Origin: Prorocentrum cordatum
Lineage: Eukaryota > Sar > Dinophyceae > Prorocentrales > Prorocentraceae
NCBI GenBank assembly: GCA_963575745.1
Contig: CAUYUJ010019893.1
Location: 671,710-721,709, forward strand
Reading direction: 5' to 3'
DNA: 50,000 nt
Shown: positions 33,203-43,139 of the stretch, piece by piece
Layout: each line of letters opens with the position of its first letter
Numbering within the stretch: position 1 is the first letter of the stretch
The notes under the pieces: model-generated
What the model was told of the DNA's origin: nothing
The model's database searches: none
What the model saw: only the letters and a program-made list of their open reading frames with translations
Made by a program: the position numbers and the translations under genes

Positions 33203-35506
33203 ATGATGCTGCTGCCTCCGCAGTCACCAGTCAGTATTGTCCTGCTTACTTCTACGGCATTGCAGGCTGCCATCCATATCGCGGGTCGAGCCGCCGCTCC
33301 CTGCACCTCCGTATTCGTGGTCATGGCTTCAGCTGTTATTGAGAGGCCGCGACGCACGTGTCATAACTATCAATTTTGCAGTGGACTCCAAGCTCAGATC
33401 CCAGTCGAAGACACCGACAAACGAGAACGTCCAAGATTTTGCAAGCGGTGCCTTTCGGCAGATGCACGGTGCGCCCACCCCCAGTGCGAGGCTCCTGTAG
33501 CTCCACCCTTCCGACGGCAAAAAACACATGTCACGCCTACTTTCTGCACAACGCACTATTCCGACCCATGCCACAATACCACGCGTGAATGGAACTTGCG
33601 AAGGAACGCCCGCGTCGGCTGCCGCCTTCTGGCAACCAACAAATCATCTGGCGCGTGCTTTCCGTGCTTTGAAGGCTCCCTGCCCTGTCGCTTCGCGGCG
33701 CTGGGGTGTCCTTCCCACGTCCGGCAAAAGGTCAAAAATGCATCAGGCCGGCTGCCGCAATGCGTTAACCATCACAACAACCATTCTTGCCCCTACAACC
33801 CTGGTCGGCAATTCGCCTGCGCATCGCCTGGCTGCCAGGAGGAACGGAGCGATGCAGCCCACAGTACTTGCGTCCCATGCCAAGCCGGGCGTCGACCGTG
33901 CACAGTGTGCTTCTCGCGCCGAGGAGCGCCCGGAACTCCAGATCTGTGCGCTCACTGTGGCGGAGCCAGCCCAGCCGCCAGCCCTTCTCTAGCCGCTCCA
34001 GCGCGGTCTTCGACGGCGCTTGCATCTACGCCCTCGCGATGTAGCACTCCGAAGTGCGGGGCGCCAGCGGTGCAAGAAAGCACATTTCGAACGGGCGCGC
34101 AATGCCCCATGTGCATCGTCGGGGTCTTTCTTTGCGCTACGGCCACCTGCAACTTCCGCGCCCCTCGACAACACGGACAGCATTGCCTCGTCTGCCAACC
34201 GCCCGCCCTGCTCCACTTCTGCCGCACGCCCCCGTGTACGACCGTAGTCGAGTCGCCAGAGGACACTTTGCGTTGTCTTTGCACTTCGTCCTGTTTCCCA
34301 CGCGCGACGCGTAGGTGCGACGGCCGTTCCACCCCTGGTTCAGCAGGCCTGTGTCGAACGTGCGGGCTGTCCACACCACAGCCACTACCATCCCTCTCCA
34401 AACGATCCTACGAGCAAGCCGAACGCCCTTGTAGCTCGTCTGGGTGCAACGGTGTAGCTCAACGGAAATCGTCCGACGGACTCTGCGTCGCGTGCATTCG
34501 GAAAGGGAAGCCATGTAGCAATCGTGCCATTGGGTGCGTTTTTCTCGTGGGCCCTCTCGGCACCGTGGTGGAATGTAGGCACTGTTGCCTCGCGGGGCCC
34601 CCTTGCCAGGGGCCCGGAAAGGCCGGCTGCCGCGCCCCCGCCCGCCATGGCGTGCGACGCGCAGTGCCGCACAACAACGGCATGTGCGAACGTTGCTTTA
34701 AACCCACATGTTCCTTCCCAGTGTGCGACAGAAAGTTGACGAAAGCAATGTACGCCACTGGATACTGCCCCGACCACGTCCGACATGCCGCGGTAGCCAC
34801 CGCCGCCGCCGGGCCCCATCATCCTCCGACGTCGGGGTCTTCTGGTGTCCCACACGCCCGTCCACGTAGCGATCCGTTGCAAGCACTCCGCAAGCAGGTG
34901 GCGGCAGCCGTCCGCATGTACCTCCGAGCACGTGACTCGCCGAAATGGTCCGTGCCGTGGTGTCGCCTCAAGTCCACCCGCGTAGCACTTCCGAGCTCGT
35001 CCAGATGTCCGCCCGCCTGCGCAGCGCATCGGAACTGGTTCGCAGAACCCGTGCCTGGGACTTCTCTTGGCGTACGCACCGGCCACCGCGCTGGCTGGTG
35101 GTCGACAGACGAATGGTGCAGCAACCGCGTTCCGAAAGCGTCGCTCGCTCTGCACTTTTTCGCCGAACGCGCGCGTTGCCCGGCAGCACGCAGAAAGGAC
35201 TTCGGCGCGTGCTGCAGGTTCGGAGCCCTGGCTGGCATCCCCCTACTGCCTCCCGCTCCGGCCGAAATGGCTCAGCTCCTTCGTCCGGGTCCTTCCCACG
35301 ACCACTTCATGCAGCACACTCGGTCGTACAACTGCGCCCTTGGATTCGCATCCTTCAACAGCGAGAGCACTGTCGCCGCACGGAAGACCCGCACGGAAGA
35401 CCCCCTGTCGGGCACCGGGGCACCCAGGCACCCGGGCACTGCAGGCACCCCGGCACCGGGGCATCCGGGCATCCCCCGGGCACCCAGGAAGGAGGAGGGA
35501 GGATGA
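33203..35506 (+). CDS. Cysteine-cluster repeat protein fused to a Helitron pre-Rep region (truncated transposase)
   Basis: A single 767-codon frame from ATG 33203; an alternative start is ATG at 33323. Residues about 52-535 form roughly a dozen irregular units of 30-45 residues, each with Cys-x3-5-Cys, a variable stretch, then Cys-x2-Cys or Cys-x2-His (for example PCSSSGCNGVAQRKSSDGLC followed by VAC). This layout suggests zinc-binding modules. Residues about 666-720 read DFGACCRFGALAG, IPLLPPAPAEMAQLL, then HTRSYNCALGFASFN. They match the block preceding the Rep (HUH) domain in Helitron transposases: F-x2-CC, LP-x-LP, then IR-x-YN-x2-L-AF-S. No HUH motif or Pif1 helicase follows. The final ~35 codons are encoded by a GGCACCC minisatellite, so the natural C-terminus is lost. 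The frame is otherwise intact with balanced codons, hinting at recent origin or retained use. The family call for the end is fairly firm; the function of the cysteine region is unknown. Confidence 0.72.
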   Translation: MMLLPPQSPVSIVLLTSTALQAAIHIAGRAAAPCTSVFVVMASAVIERPRRTCHNYQFCSGLQAQIPVEDTDKRERPRFCKRCLSADARCAHPQCEAPVAPPFRRQKTHVTPTFCTTHYSDPCHNTTREWNLRRNARVGCRLLATNKSSGACFPCFEGSLPCRFAALGCPSHVRQKVKNASGRLPQCVNHHNNHSCPYNPGRQFACASPGCQEERSDAAHSTCVPCQAGRRPCTVCFSRRGAPGTPDLCAHCGGASPAASPSLAAPARSSTALASTPSRCSTPKCGAPAVQESTFRTGAQCPMCIVGVFLCATATCNFRAPRQHGQHCLVCQPPALLHFCRTPPCTTVVESPEDTLRCLCTSSCFPRATRRCDGRSTPGSAGLCRTCGLSTPQPLPSLSKRSYEQAERPCSSSGCNGVAQRKSSDGLCVACIRKGKPCSNRAIGCVFLVGPLGTVVECRHCCLAGPPCQGPGKAGCRAPARHGVRRAVPHNNGMCERCFKPTCSFPVCDRKLTKAMYATGYCPDHVRHAAVATAAAGPHHPPTSGSSGVPHARPRSDPLQALRKQVAAAVRMYLRARDSPKWSVPWCRLKSTRVALPSSSRCPPACAAHRNWFAEPVPGTSLGVRTGHRAGWWSTDEWCSNRVPKASLALHFFAERARCPAARRKDFGACCRFGALAGIPLLPPAPAEMAQLLRPGPSHDHFMQHTRSYNCALGFASFNSESTVAARKTRTEDPLSGTGAPRHPGTAGTPAPGHPGIPRAPRKEEGG
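35405..35492. repeat. GGCACCCGGGCACCC-type minisatellite inside the 3' end of the gene
   Basis: Words such as caccggggcacccaggcaccc are the same type as the array at 38845-38985. They encode the Gly/Pro/His-rich tail of the preceding protein. Confidence 0.8.
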
Positions 35507-36075
35507 GGAGGAGGAGAAGGAGGAGGAGTGAACGTCGGGCAGGCGTCCAGCGCAATCCGAGCCGAGGGTAGAGCCAGAAGGAGTAGGAGGTGGAGGGGAC
35601 CGGGAGGACCGTTTCGGCCGTTCGAAAAAGCACCTCATCCATGTCCTCCTCCTCCTCTCCTCCTCCTCCTCCTCCTGCTCGTTCTCTTCCCCCTCCCTTC
35701 CATAATCAGACTATTCCTCCGCCGGCTCGGCTCGGCCCGGCCCGGCCCGGCTCGGCCAGCGGAGGAGGAGGAGGGAGGAGGAGTGGGAGGATGAAGACAG
35801 GACAGGGGGGGAGTAGGACGACGAGGAGGAGGAGGAGGAGGAGGAGGAGGAGGAGGAGGAGGAGGAGGAGGGGGAGAAAGAGCGAGGAGGCGGGGAGGGA
35901 CATGGGCAAGGGGAGGCGGATGAGGACTAATTTCGTGGAGGAGCAGGCGTTCGCAACCGGCGCAGCATCCAGGCAGAAGAGGAGGAGGAGGAGGAGGAGC
36001 AGGAGGAGGAAGAGCAGGAGGAGGAGGAGGAGGAGGAGGAGGAGGATGAAGAGGAGGAAGCGCAGGAGGAGGCCC
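35493..36075. repeat. GGA and CTC microsatellite cluster
   Basis: A gga run (35493-35530), a ctc run (35642-35680), then long gga stretches (35758-35790, 35822-35872 and 35975-36070). The short reiteration of cggctcggcccggcc at 35720-35760 is another small repeat. Confidence 0.9.
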
Positions 36076-36515
36076 GGTTCGCCTGAGACATCCTCAAAAC
36101 TCTGGGTTCCGAGACGTCCTGACCTGAGTTGGTCAGACCACTTTCGCCTGAGACATCCTCGAAACTCTGACCTCGGAGGTGCCCTGCCCCACGGTGGTCC
36201 GGGCACTTTCGCTTGAGACACGCTCGCATTTCTGGGTTCCGAGACGCCCTGAGGTGAGGTGTTCACTCCGATCTCGCCTGAGACATCCTGCGATCTCTGA
36301 CCTCGGAGGTGCCCTGCCCCATGGTGGTCCGGGCACGTTCGCCTGAGACATCCTCGCAACTCTGGGTTCCGAGATGCACTGAGCTCTGACCTCGGAGATA
36401 CATTGCCCCAAGGTGGTCTGGCCACTTCCGCCTGAGACCCTCGCCACTCTGAGTTGCGAGATGCCCTGGGCAGGTGGTCTGGCCACTACCGCCTGAGGCA
36501 TCCTCACAACTCTGA
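36076..36515. repeat. ~65-bp tandem repeat with two alternating subtypes, ~7 units
   Basis: cgcctgagacatcctc, or a variant, recurs at about 36080, 36145, 36210, 36273, 36340, 36430 and 36490. Units alternate between a tctgggttccgagac form and a tctgacctcggaggtg form, so the real repeat may be a ~130-bp dimer. Confidence 0.85.
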
Positions 36516-36719
36516 CCTCTTGAGGCCTCCGGGGGGGCCTCTTGGGCACTCTTGGCCAGGGCCCAGAAACAAAACCAGGCCAGGGCCCAGAGACAAAATC
36601 CGAAACGCCCCAGAAACAAAACTTGAAACACAACTTGAAACAAAACCCTTGAAGCAATTGTCCGGCTGTGGAGCCGCCTGTCGGGACACACCGCCCTATG
36701 CATGTGTGATGTTAACCCA

Positions 36720-37032
36720 TGCGCGCCCCGTATGATTCACATATAGGTATCATATTCAGCTAGGGGGGCATGGTTGTATATCTGTATATCTGAGACCACA
36801 GCACACGTATATCTATGAACATTTGTGACCTCATATCATACGTACATGTATCTACATGCATGGTACAGCATCTTACGTACGTGCGTGTACATGCAGTGTG
36901 TCAATGCTTACGTATGCGTATGCATATGCATGCTACCACATGTAAGCATGTGTACGCATGCGCATGGTGTAACATCTCACCGATGTGTATGTCTACGCAT
37001 GGTAAAACATCATACGTATGTATTCATATGAC
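36720..37032. repeat. Decayed TAYG/CATG tetranucleotide repeat
   Basis: Many tacg, tatg and catg words with no pure run; probably an old TATG-type microsatellite. Confidence 0.65.
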
Positions 37033-37039
37033 GGCGCAC

Positions 37040-37700
37040 CAGGTCCGTGCGCCCGGGGCCGGCGCCGCTACCACAAATGTGGGCTCCGGGGCCCTCGGGG
37101 AGCCCCGGGGCCTCACAGAAGACCGCCAGAAGGCACCAAGGAGGCCCGAAAGGCTCCAGAACAGACCCGGGACGCCCGAAGGTCGCTCCCAGACGCCCAA
37201 CATGGCCTCCAAGGCGGCTTCAGAAGCCCCCAAGACACCCCAAGCGACCCCCAATAGGGCCCCAAAGAGAGCCCCAAGGGGCCAAAATAACCCCATTCTC
37301 TTCGTAAAACGTATATGTTTAACATATTGCTTGTTTTCGCTGTCGGTCTGGCCGAGGACGCGCCCCAGAGGGCCCCAATACAGCCCCAGAGAGCTCCAGG
37401 ACGGCCCACGAAGGGCCCAAGACGACCGCAAATGTGGGCCCCGGGGCCCTCGGGGAGCCCCGGGGCCTCACAGAAGGCCGCCAGAAGGCGCCAAGGAGGC
37501 CCCAAGAGGCTCCAGAACAGACCCGGGACGCCCGAAGGTCGCTCCCAGACGCCCAACATGGCCTCCAAGGTGGCTTCAGAAGCCCCCAAGACACCCCAAG
37601 CGACCCCCAATAGGGCCCCAAAGAGAGCCCCAAGGGGCCAAAATAACCCCATTCTCTTCGTAAACCGTATATTTTCAACATATTGCTTGTTTTCGCTGTC
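37040..37700 (+). repeat. ~357-bp tandem repeat, two copies (plus orientation of the 5.5-7.1 kb family)
   Basis: ccctcggggagccccggggc occurs at 37092 and 37448, and the box tattgcttgttttcgctgtc at 37324 and 37681. The preceding box aaaacgtatatgtttaacat (37306) and its near copy in unit 2 match the reverse complement of the box at 6548. Confidence 0.9.
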
Positions 37701-38585
37701 GGTCCGTGCTTGACAACCTCAGAAGCTCCCGAGACCGCCCCAATACGGCCCAGGACGCGCTCCAGAGGGCCCCAATACACCCCCAGAAAGCTCCAGGACG
37801 GGCCCCAGAGGAGGAAAGCCACCATCGAATTCCAAGCTTTCGACCCCAAGTGGCTCCAGGAGGCGCCGAGAAGCCCCCAAGAAGCGCTCGGAAGGCTTTT
37901 TTGCTGTGTCTTTTGCATTCTCGCTGTTTCGTGTTTCCGGCGCACCGCCCAAGAGGCTCCCAAAACCGCTCCAAGACGGCCCAAGAGGCTGCCGAAAGAA
38001 CCCCAAGACGGCCCGAGAGAGCCCCGAGACGGCCCTAGAGCCGCCCAAGACGGCCCAAGAAGGTCCCAAGAAGGTCCCAAAAGGGGCCCAAGAGAGGGAA
38101 CGCGAACCGAAAAATCAAGCTCTCCGCCCCGAGATGCCCCCAAGAGGCCCCAAGATGCCCCCAGGAAGCCCCCAAGAGGCCCCAAGAGGCCCCCAAGAGG
38201 CCCGAGAGGCCCCCAAGAAACCCAAAAGAGGCCCCAAGACGGCACCCAAAAGGCTTCAAAACTCTAAGAGGCCCCCGAAGACGTGCCAAGAAGGTCCCAT
38301 GACGACTTCAAGAAGGAGTCCAGGATGCTCCGAGGAGGCCCCAAGAGACCCCCAAGAGAGCCCAAGAGGTCTCCAAGAGGCCCCCAAGCGACCTCAAGCA
38401 GCATCCAGGAGGCCGGAAAGAGGCACACAAGAGCCCAGCGGTCCAGGAGGGGGCCGAACGAACATTTCCAGCCTTGGGCTCCCAGAAGCCCAACAGGAAC
38501 CCCCACGTAACTCGCAAGACCCCACCCCCCGACGCCTCCCGAGACCCAAAAGGTTTCCCAGACAGCCCCAGATGCAACAAACAAA
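37701..38585 (+). repeat. CCCAAGAGGCC-rich degenerate repeat, same family
   Basis: Runs of cccaagaggcc, cccaagacggcc and similar words with one T-rich box (37893-37940, ttttgcattctcgctgtttc). Open Arg/Pro-rich frames on the plus strand and Trp/Gly-rich frames on the minus strand reflect the repeat. Confidence 0.75.
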
Positions 38586-38616
38586 TGATACCGGAGAAAA
38601 ACCCCAATCAGATTTT

Positions 38617-38843
38617 TGTTAGGGCTATAGGGCTATTGGGCTATACGGCTGTCGGGCTGTAGGGCTATCGGGCTATAGGGCTATAGGACTGTGACCTATA
38701 GGGCCATAGGGCTATAGGGCCATGGGGCTATAGAGCTATGTGGGCTATGGGGCTATAGGGATAGAAGGCTATTAGGGCTATAGGGATATAAGGCTATAGG
38801 GTTACAGGGCTATACGGCTATAGGGCTATAGGGCTACTATTGG
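38617..38843. repeat. GGGCTATA minisatellite
   Basis: About 28 units of gggctata or gggctat with single-base changes. Confidence 0.92.
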
Positions 38844-38985
38844 GCTATTGGGCACCCCCGGGCACCCGGGCACCCCCGGGCACCCCCAGGCACCCGGGCA
38901 CCCGGGCACCCTGGCCCGGCCACCAAAATCGGCCACCCGGGCACCCCCGGGCACCCGGGCACCCGGCCCCGGCCACCGAAATCGG
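38844..38985. repeat. GGGCACCC minisatellite
   Basis: Units of cccgggcaccc with an embedded larger duplication, ggccaccaaaatcggccac near 38927 and ggccaccgaaatcggcc near 38975. Confidence 0.9.
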
Positions 38986-39439
38986 CCGCTCGCTTCACCT
39001 CAGCTTTATATCCGCTAGGACCCCTACAGAAGCAAGCTCTGATTGGGGAACTGCGTTTCCCAGACAGCCCCAGATGCAACCAAAAAACTGCGATGCCCAG
39101 GGTTGCGTTTGGACAATCATTTCAAGACAAAGCCAGCCTTGGCCACGAAGAGCGCATCGGAGACGGAAAGGAGGGTCGTCCGGTTGCAGACCGGACCGGG
39201 CCGCAACCAGGCCCGGGGGCCCGGGGGCCCAGGGGCCACGACCTCTACAACAAATGTGTGGCCCGGGGGCCCGGCCAGACCTTGAGGGGCCCAAAATCGC
39301 ATCGGAGGGCGGTTCGATGAGCGTCACGGCGGCCCCAGCCAGCCGCCCACCACCCTGAAGACGGCTTCGACGGATCGGATCACGGGACGTCTCCATCGGC
39401 CCCAGAGGCTTCGAAGACGCCTCGTAACCCGTGCAATTT
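38986..39439. other. No gene recognised; one shared word
   Basis: tttcccagacagccccagatgcaac occurs at 39056 and also at about 38554, a dispersed short duplication. Frames here are short and overlapping. Confidence 0.45.
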
Positions 39440-39940
39440 GCCCCACGAGGGCCCCGAGAAGCAAAAATATATCCATTCCTTCCGTAAAACGTATATGTTT
39501 ACCGTACTCGTGATTTTCGTCTTCGCGCCATCCTTGACGACCTCAGGGGTCCCTAAGATTGCCCCTACACGGCCCAAGAGGCCCCCCAGAGGGCGCCAAG
39601 ACGGCCCAAGAGGGTCCCAGGCCGGTCCCAGAGGCACCCAAAACGGCCCCAACAGCTTCCCAGAGGGCTCCTAGAGGAGCACAAGATAGGGCAATCCAAC
39701 TGGAATTGCCAGCCCCACGCCCCAAGAGGGCGCCCGAGACCCCCACGAGGCCGCAAGCAGCCAACACGAGGCCTCCAAGACGCCTCATAACCCGTGCAAT
39801 TTGACCTCCCAGAGGGCCCCGAGAGGCAAAATTGGCCCCGTTCTCTTCGGAAAACGTACATGTCAACCGCATTCGTGTTTTTCGTCTTCGCACCGAACTT
39901 GTCCCCAAGAGGCCCCCAAGCAGACCCCAAGGGGCTTCCA
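39440..39940 (+). repeat. ~367-bp repeat family, one full unit plus a second box
   Basis: The box aaaacgtatatgtttacc at 39486 recurs as aaaacgtacatgtcaacc at about 39851, each followed by a tcgtgtttttcgtcttcgc-like word. The intervening sequence is cccaagaggcc-rich. It ends where the TATG microsatellite begins. Confidence 0.82.
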
Positions 39941-40081
39941 ATGTATGTATTTATGTATGCATGTTTGTATGTATGTATGGATGGATGGGTGGATGAACGG
40001 ATGGATGGATGGATCGATACGGATGGGGATGGAGATGCATATGCATATGCATATGTATATGTATGTGTACATCTGTACTTG

Positions 40082-40115
<34 letters not shown>

Positions 40116-40140
40116 GATGCGTATGTACATGTATATGTAA

Positions 40141-40186
<46 letters not shown>

Positions 40187-40830
40187 GCAAATGCATATTC
40201 ATATGTATGTTTGTATATACATGGATATGTATATGTACATGTATATGTACACGTAAATGTACAAGTATATGTGTATGCACATGTTGATATAACTGCAGTG
40301 TATAGGTATATGTATAGATACATGTACATGTACATGTAATGCACGTGAATATGTATATATATATATGAAAAATGTTGTGTATAGGTGCATCTGTATATAG
40401 GCATATGCATTCGTATAAGTATGATTTTATTTTCAAATATAGATGCATGCATATGCGTATGCATAAGTATATGTATATGTGTATGTATATGTATAGGTTT
40501 AGGTATGCGTATGTGAAGATGTTTATGTTTTTGTATATGTGTATGTATACGTATATGTATATGCATGTGTAAATGTAGTTACACATGGACATGTATATGT
40601 ATACGTATACGTATATGTATATGTATATGTAGATGTAGATGCAAATGAATACGTGCAAATATATTTACATGTGCGTCATATGTAGATGTAGATGTAGATG
40701 TATATGTAGATGTAGATGTAGATGTAGATGTAGATGCATATGTAGATGCGTATGGATATGTATATGTATTTGCAGACGTACATGTATATGTCGATGTGTG
40801 TATATATATGTATATATATATGATTGGAGA
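39941..40830. repeat. TATG/TATA microsatellite (~0.9 kb)
   Basis: tatg, tggatg, tatatg and gatgta words, including a ta run at 40145-40180 and a gatgta run at 40620-40740. Confidence 0.93.
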
Positions 40831-40844
40831 TCTTTCCAGTACAA

Positions 40845-41640
40845 TATGCTGAATTATTTTAATTATTTATGTTGATTCAATTAATCTGCAGATATTAATT
40901 AAATTAATTGAATTAATTTACTTAATTTCATTAATTTAATTAATTTAATTAATTTTCTGGGCTCCTCCTGGGGAGCCTCAGGCGAGAGCTGAGAGCAGCA
41001 GAATTAATGTAATTAATTTAATTAATACACGTATATTCTTTAAATTAACTAAATTAATTCTGCTGCTCTGAGCGCTCGCCGGAGCCTGCAGGGGAACCCA
41101 GTAAAAAATAATTAAATTAATCAAATTAATTAAATTAATTAAACTAATTGAATTAAGTGAATTAATTTAATTAATTTAATTAATTTAATTAATTTAATTA
41201 ATTTCCTGGGCTCCTCTGGGGATGCCTCAGGCGAGCGCTGAGAGCAGCAGAATTAATTGAATTAATTTAATTAATCTACGTAGATTAATTAAATTAATTA
41301 AACTAATTAAATTAATTCGGCTGCTCTGAGCGCTCGCCGGAGCCTGCAGGAGAACCCAGTAAATAAGTTAATTTAATTAATTAAATTAATTAAATTAATT
41401 AGATTAATTAGATTAATTGAATTAATTGAATTAATTGAATTAATTTAATTACTTTAATTAATTTAAATAATTTCCTGGGCTCCTCTGGGGAGGCCTCAGG
41501 TGAGCGCTGAGAGCAGCAGAATTAATTTAATTAATTTAATTAATCTACGTAGATTAATCAAATTAATTAAACTAATTAAATTAATTCAGCTGTTCTGAGC
41601 GCCCGACGGAAGCCTCCCCAGAGGAGACAAGGGCGTTCGC
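40845..41640. repeat. AATT-rich block with three foldback palindromes
   Basis: taatt words are broken by a GC-rich module in direct orientation at 40957-41005, 41205-41254 and 41473-41521 (tcctgggctcctctgggg to gctgagagcagcag). Each is followed by an inverted copy at 41058-41101, 41317-41359 and 41585-41626. The two later direct/inverted pairs are centred on the palindrome ttaatctacgtagattaa. The repeat unit is about 250-270 bp. No coding capacity was found. Confidence 0.88.
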
Positions 41641-41654
41641 CAGACTTCAGAGTG

Positions 41655-41850
41655 CGACTTAATCTGCGCTGCATGTTCTACCCAGAGGCCCCCTGGCGTC
41701 CGCCAAAGAGGGCGTGCTGGGTACAACATAACTGGCGGTTTATGTTGCACCCAGCGGCCCCCTGGCGTCGGCCAGAGGGCGTGTTGGGTACAACGTAACT
41801 GGCGGGTTATGTTGTACCCAGAGGCCCCTTGGCGGTCGCCAGACGGCCAC
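41655..41850. repeat. ~70-bp tandem repeat, about three units
   Basis: acccagaggccccctggcg, or a variant, recurs at about 41678, 41748 and 41817. The first two copies are followed by a gccagagggcgtg-type word and gggtacaac.taactggcgg. Confidence 0.85.
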
Positions 41851-41856
41851 TGGATG

Positions 41857-42095
41857 CTCACCGGGCAAACCTATCGCAAAGCAGCGTTTGCGATAGGTGC
41901 GCGCGGAGGCCCGTCAACCCCTCCAGTTGGGTTTAAAAAACCCGTCTGGGGCACAATACAGCCGCCGGAGAGCCCCAAGGAGGCTCTAGCAGGGCTCCAG
42001 TGGAGCTCTGGAATGCCACGGGATGCCCCCCGGGCACACCTATCGCAAAGCAGCGTTTGCGATAGGTGTGCGCGGGGCCCTGTCAAAGCCCCCCA
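41857..42095. repeat. Duplicated segment with a strong hairpin (two copies)
   Basis: Hairpin 1 (41864-41901) and hairpin 2 (42033-42072) both read cctatcgcaaa, loop gcagcg, tttgcgatagg. In copy 2 the stem extends to 16 perfect pairs; in copy 1 one mismatch lies near the base. Each is preceded by gccac.ggatgc and followed by gcgcgg.ggccc.gtcaa. They lie 169 bp apart. Confidence 0.85.
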
Positions 42096-42970
42096 ATTAA
42101 TTTGTGAATGCCCTTATGGAGCTCTTGGGAGCCACTGGACAGCCCAGAGAAGGCTCCAGCAAGACCAGGAAGCTCAAGAAAGCCCAAATGAGCCCAAGAC
42201 GGCCCCTCAGGAACACTGAACAGCCCAACAACTTACCAGATGAGGTCTATGTGATCACTCTGTTTCCAAAAGTGAAAACGAAAGGTGTCACAGGTGACAG
42301 CATTCCTCTTCGTCGTCGTCGTCGCCGTCGTCGTCGTCCTCCTCCTCGTCCTGTTCTCCCTAGTCATCGTCACCTTCATCCTCGTCCTCCACATGATCAC
42401 CATACCCTGGCTTTCGGAGCTCTCTTGAAGTCATCTTGGGGTTCTCTTGTGGCCTTTTAGGCTTGCGAAGGCCCTCTGGGGGTTCGCCTGGAAGCCTCCC
42501 AAAGACCGAGAGAGCCACCAGAGGGGCTGCAGGGGTATCAACAACATTTTTTCGCAAGCCGCAAGAGGCTTCAAAATTGCTCCACGAGAGCCCCAAGAGA
42601 GCTCTAAGGAAGAGTTCGAAAAAGCTCTAGATAGCCAAAGCTATTGTTTGAAAGCGCTGCCGCGTTCCGCCCCAAATAGCTCGGACCCTCATGATGCCCT
42701 CTTGGGATTGAGCTCGACGCCGCAGCATTGCGCGTCGAGACTTATCGCGGCTCTCTTGATGCTCTACGGGAGAACCCCACGAAACCCTAATTAACTCACA
42801 GTGGCGCTGCAGATAGCGCGTTAGTCATATAGCACATTCGCGACATCATAACCCGAGCCGATGATCGTATTCTTTAATATCGGTGATTATAGCGCACGTC
42901 CTAGCAGCTAATCGTCCCTATCGCCTCTGTTATCGGCGCGGTCCGAATTGCAGCTGTATCTCCCTCGAGA
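42096..42970. other. Intergenic DNA with a short CGT microsatellite
   Basis: A cgt run lies at 42311-42338 and a gtc/ctc stretch follows. No gene was recognised. Confidence 0.45.
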
Positions 42971-43132
42971 TATTGTCTCTTTGGCGTGGCTCGGCTGTGC
43001 CGGCCTGTCATTCTACTTCTTGCGCGGCTCGGCATTTCCGGCCTATCAATATACCCCTTACGCGGCTCGGCATGGCCGGCCTGCTTTTGCATTATCCCGT
43101 TTCTGTTCGTGGCTCGGCATTGCCGGCCTGGT
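42971..43132. repeat. ~45-50-bp tandem repeat directly before the helicase start
   Basis: The word ggctcggc followed by a short variable base group and ggcctg/ggcctatc occurs about four times (42988, 43027, 43063, 43112), separated by T-rich stretches. The helicase frame is open through it, but the product is hydrophobic low-complexity, so I place the start after it. Confidence 0.7.
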
Positions 43133-43139
43133 CTCCGCC

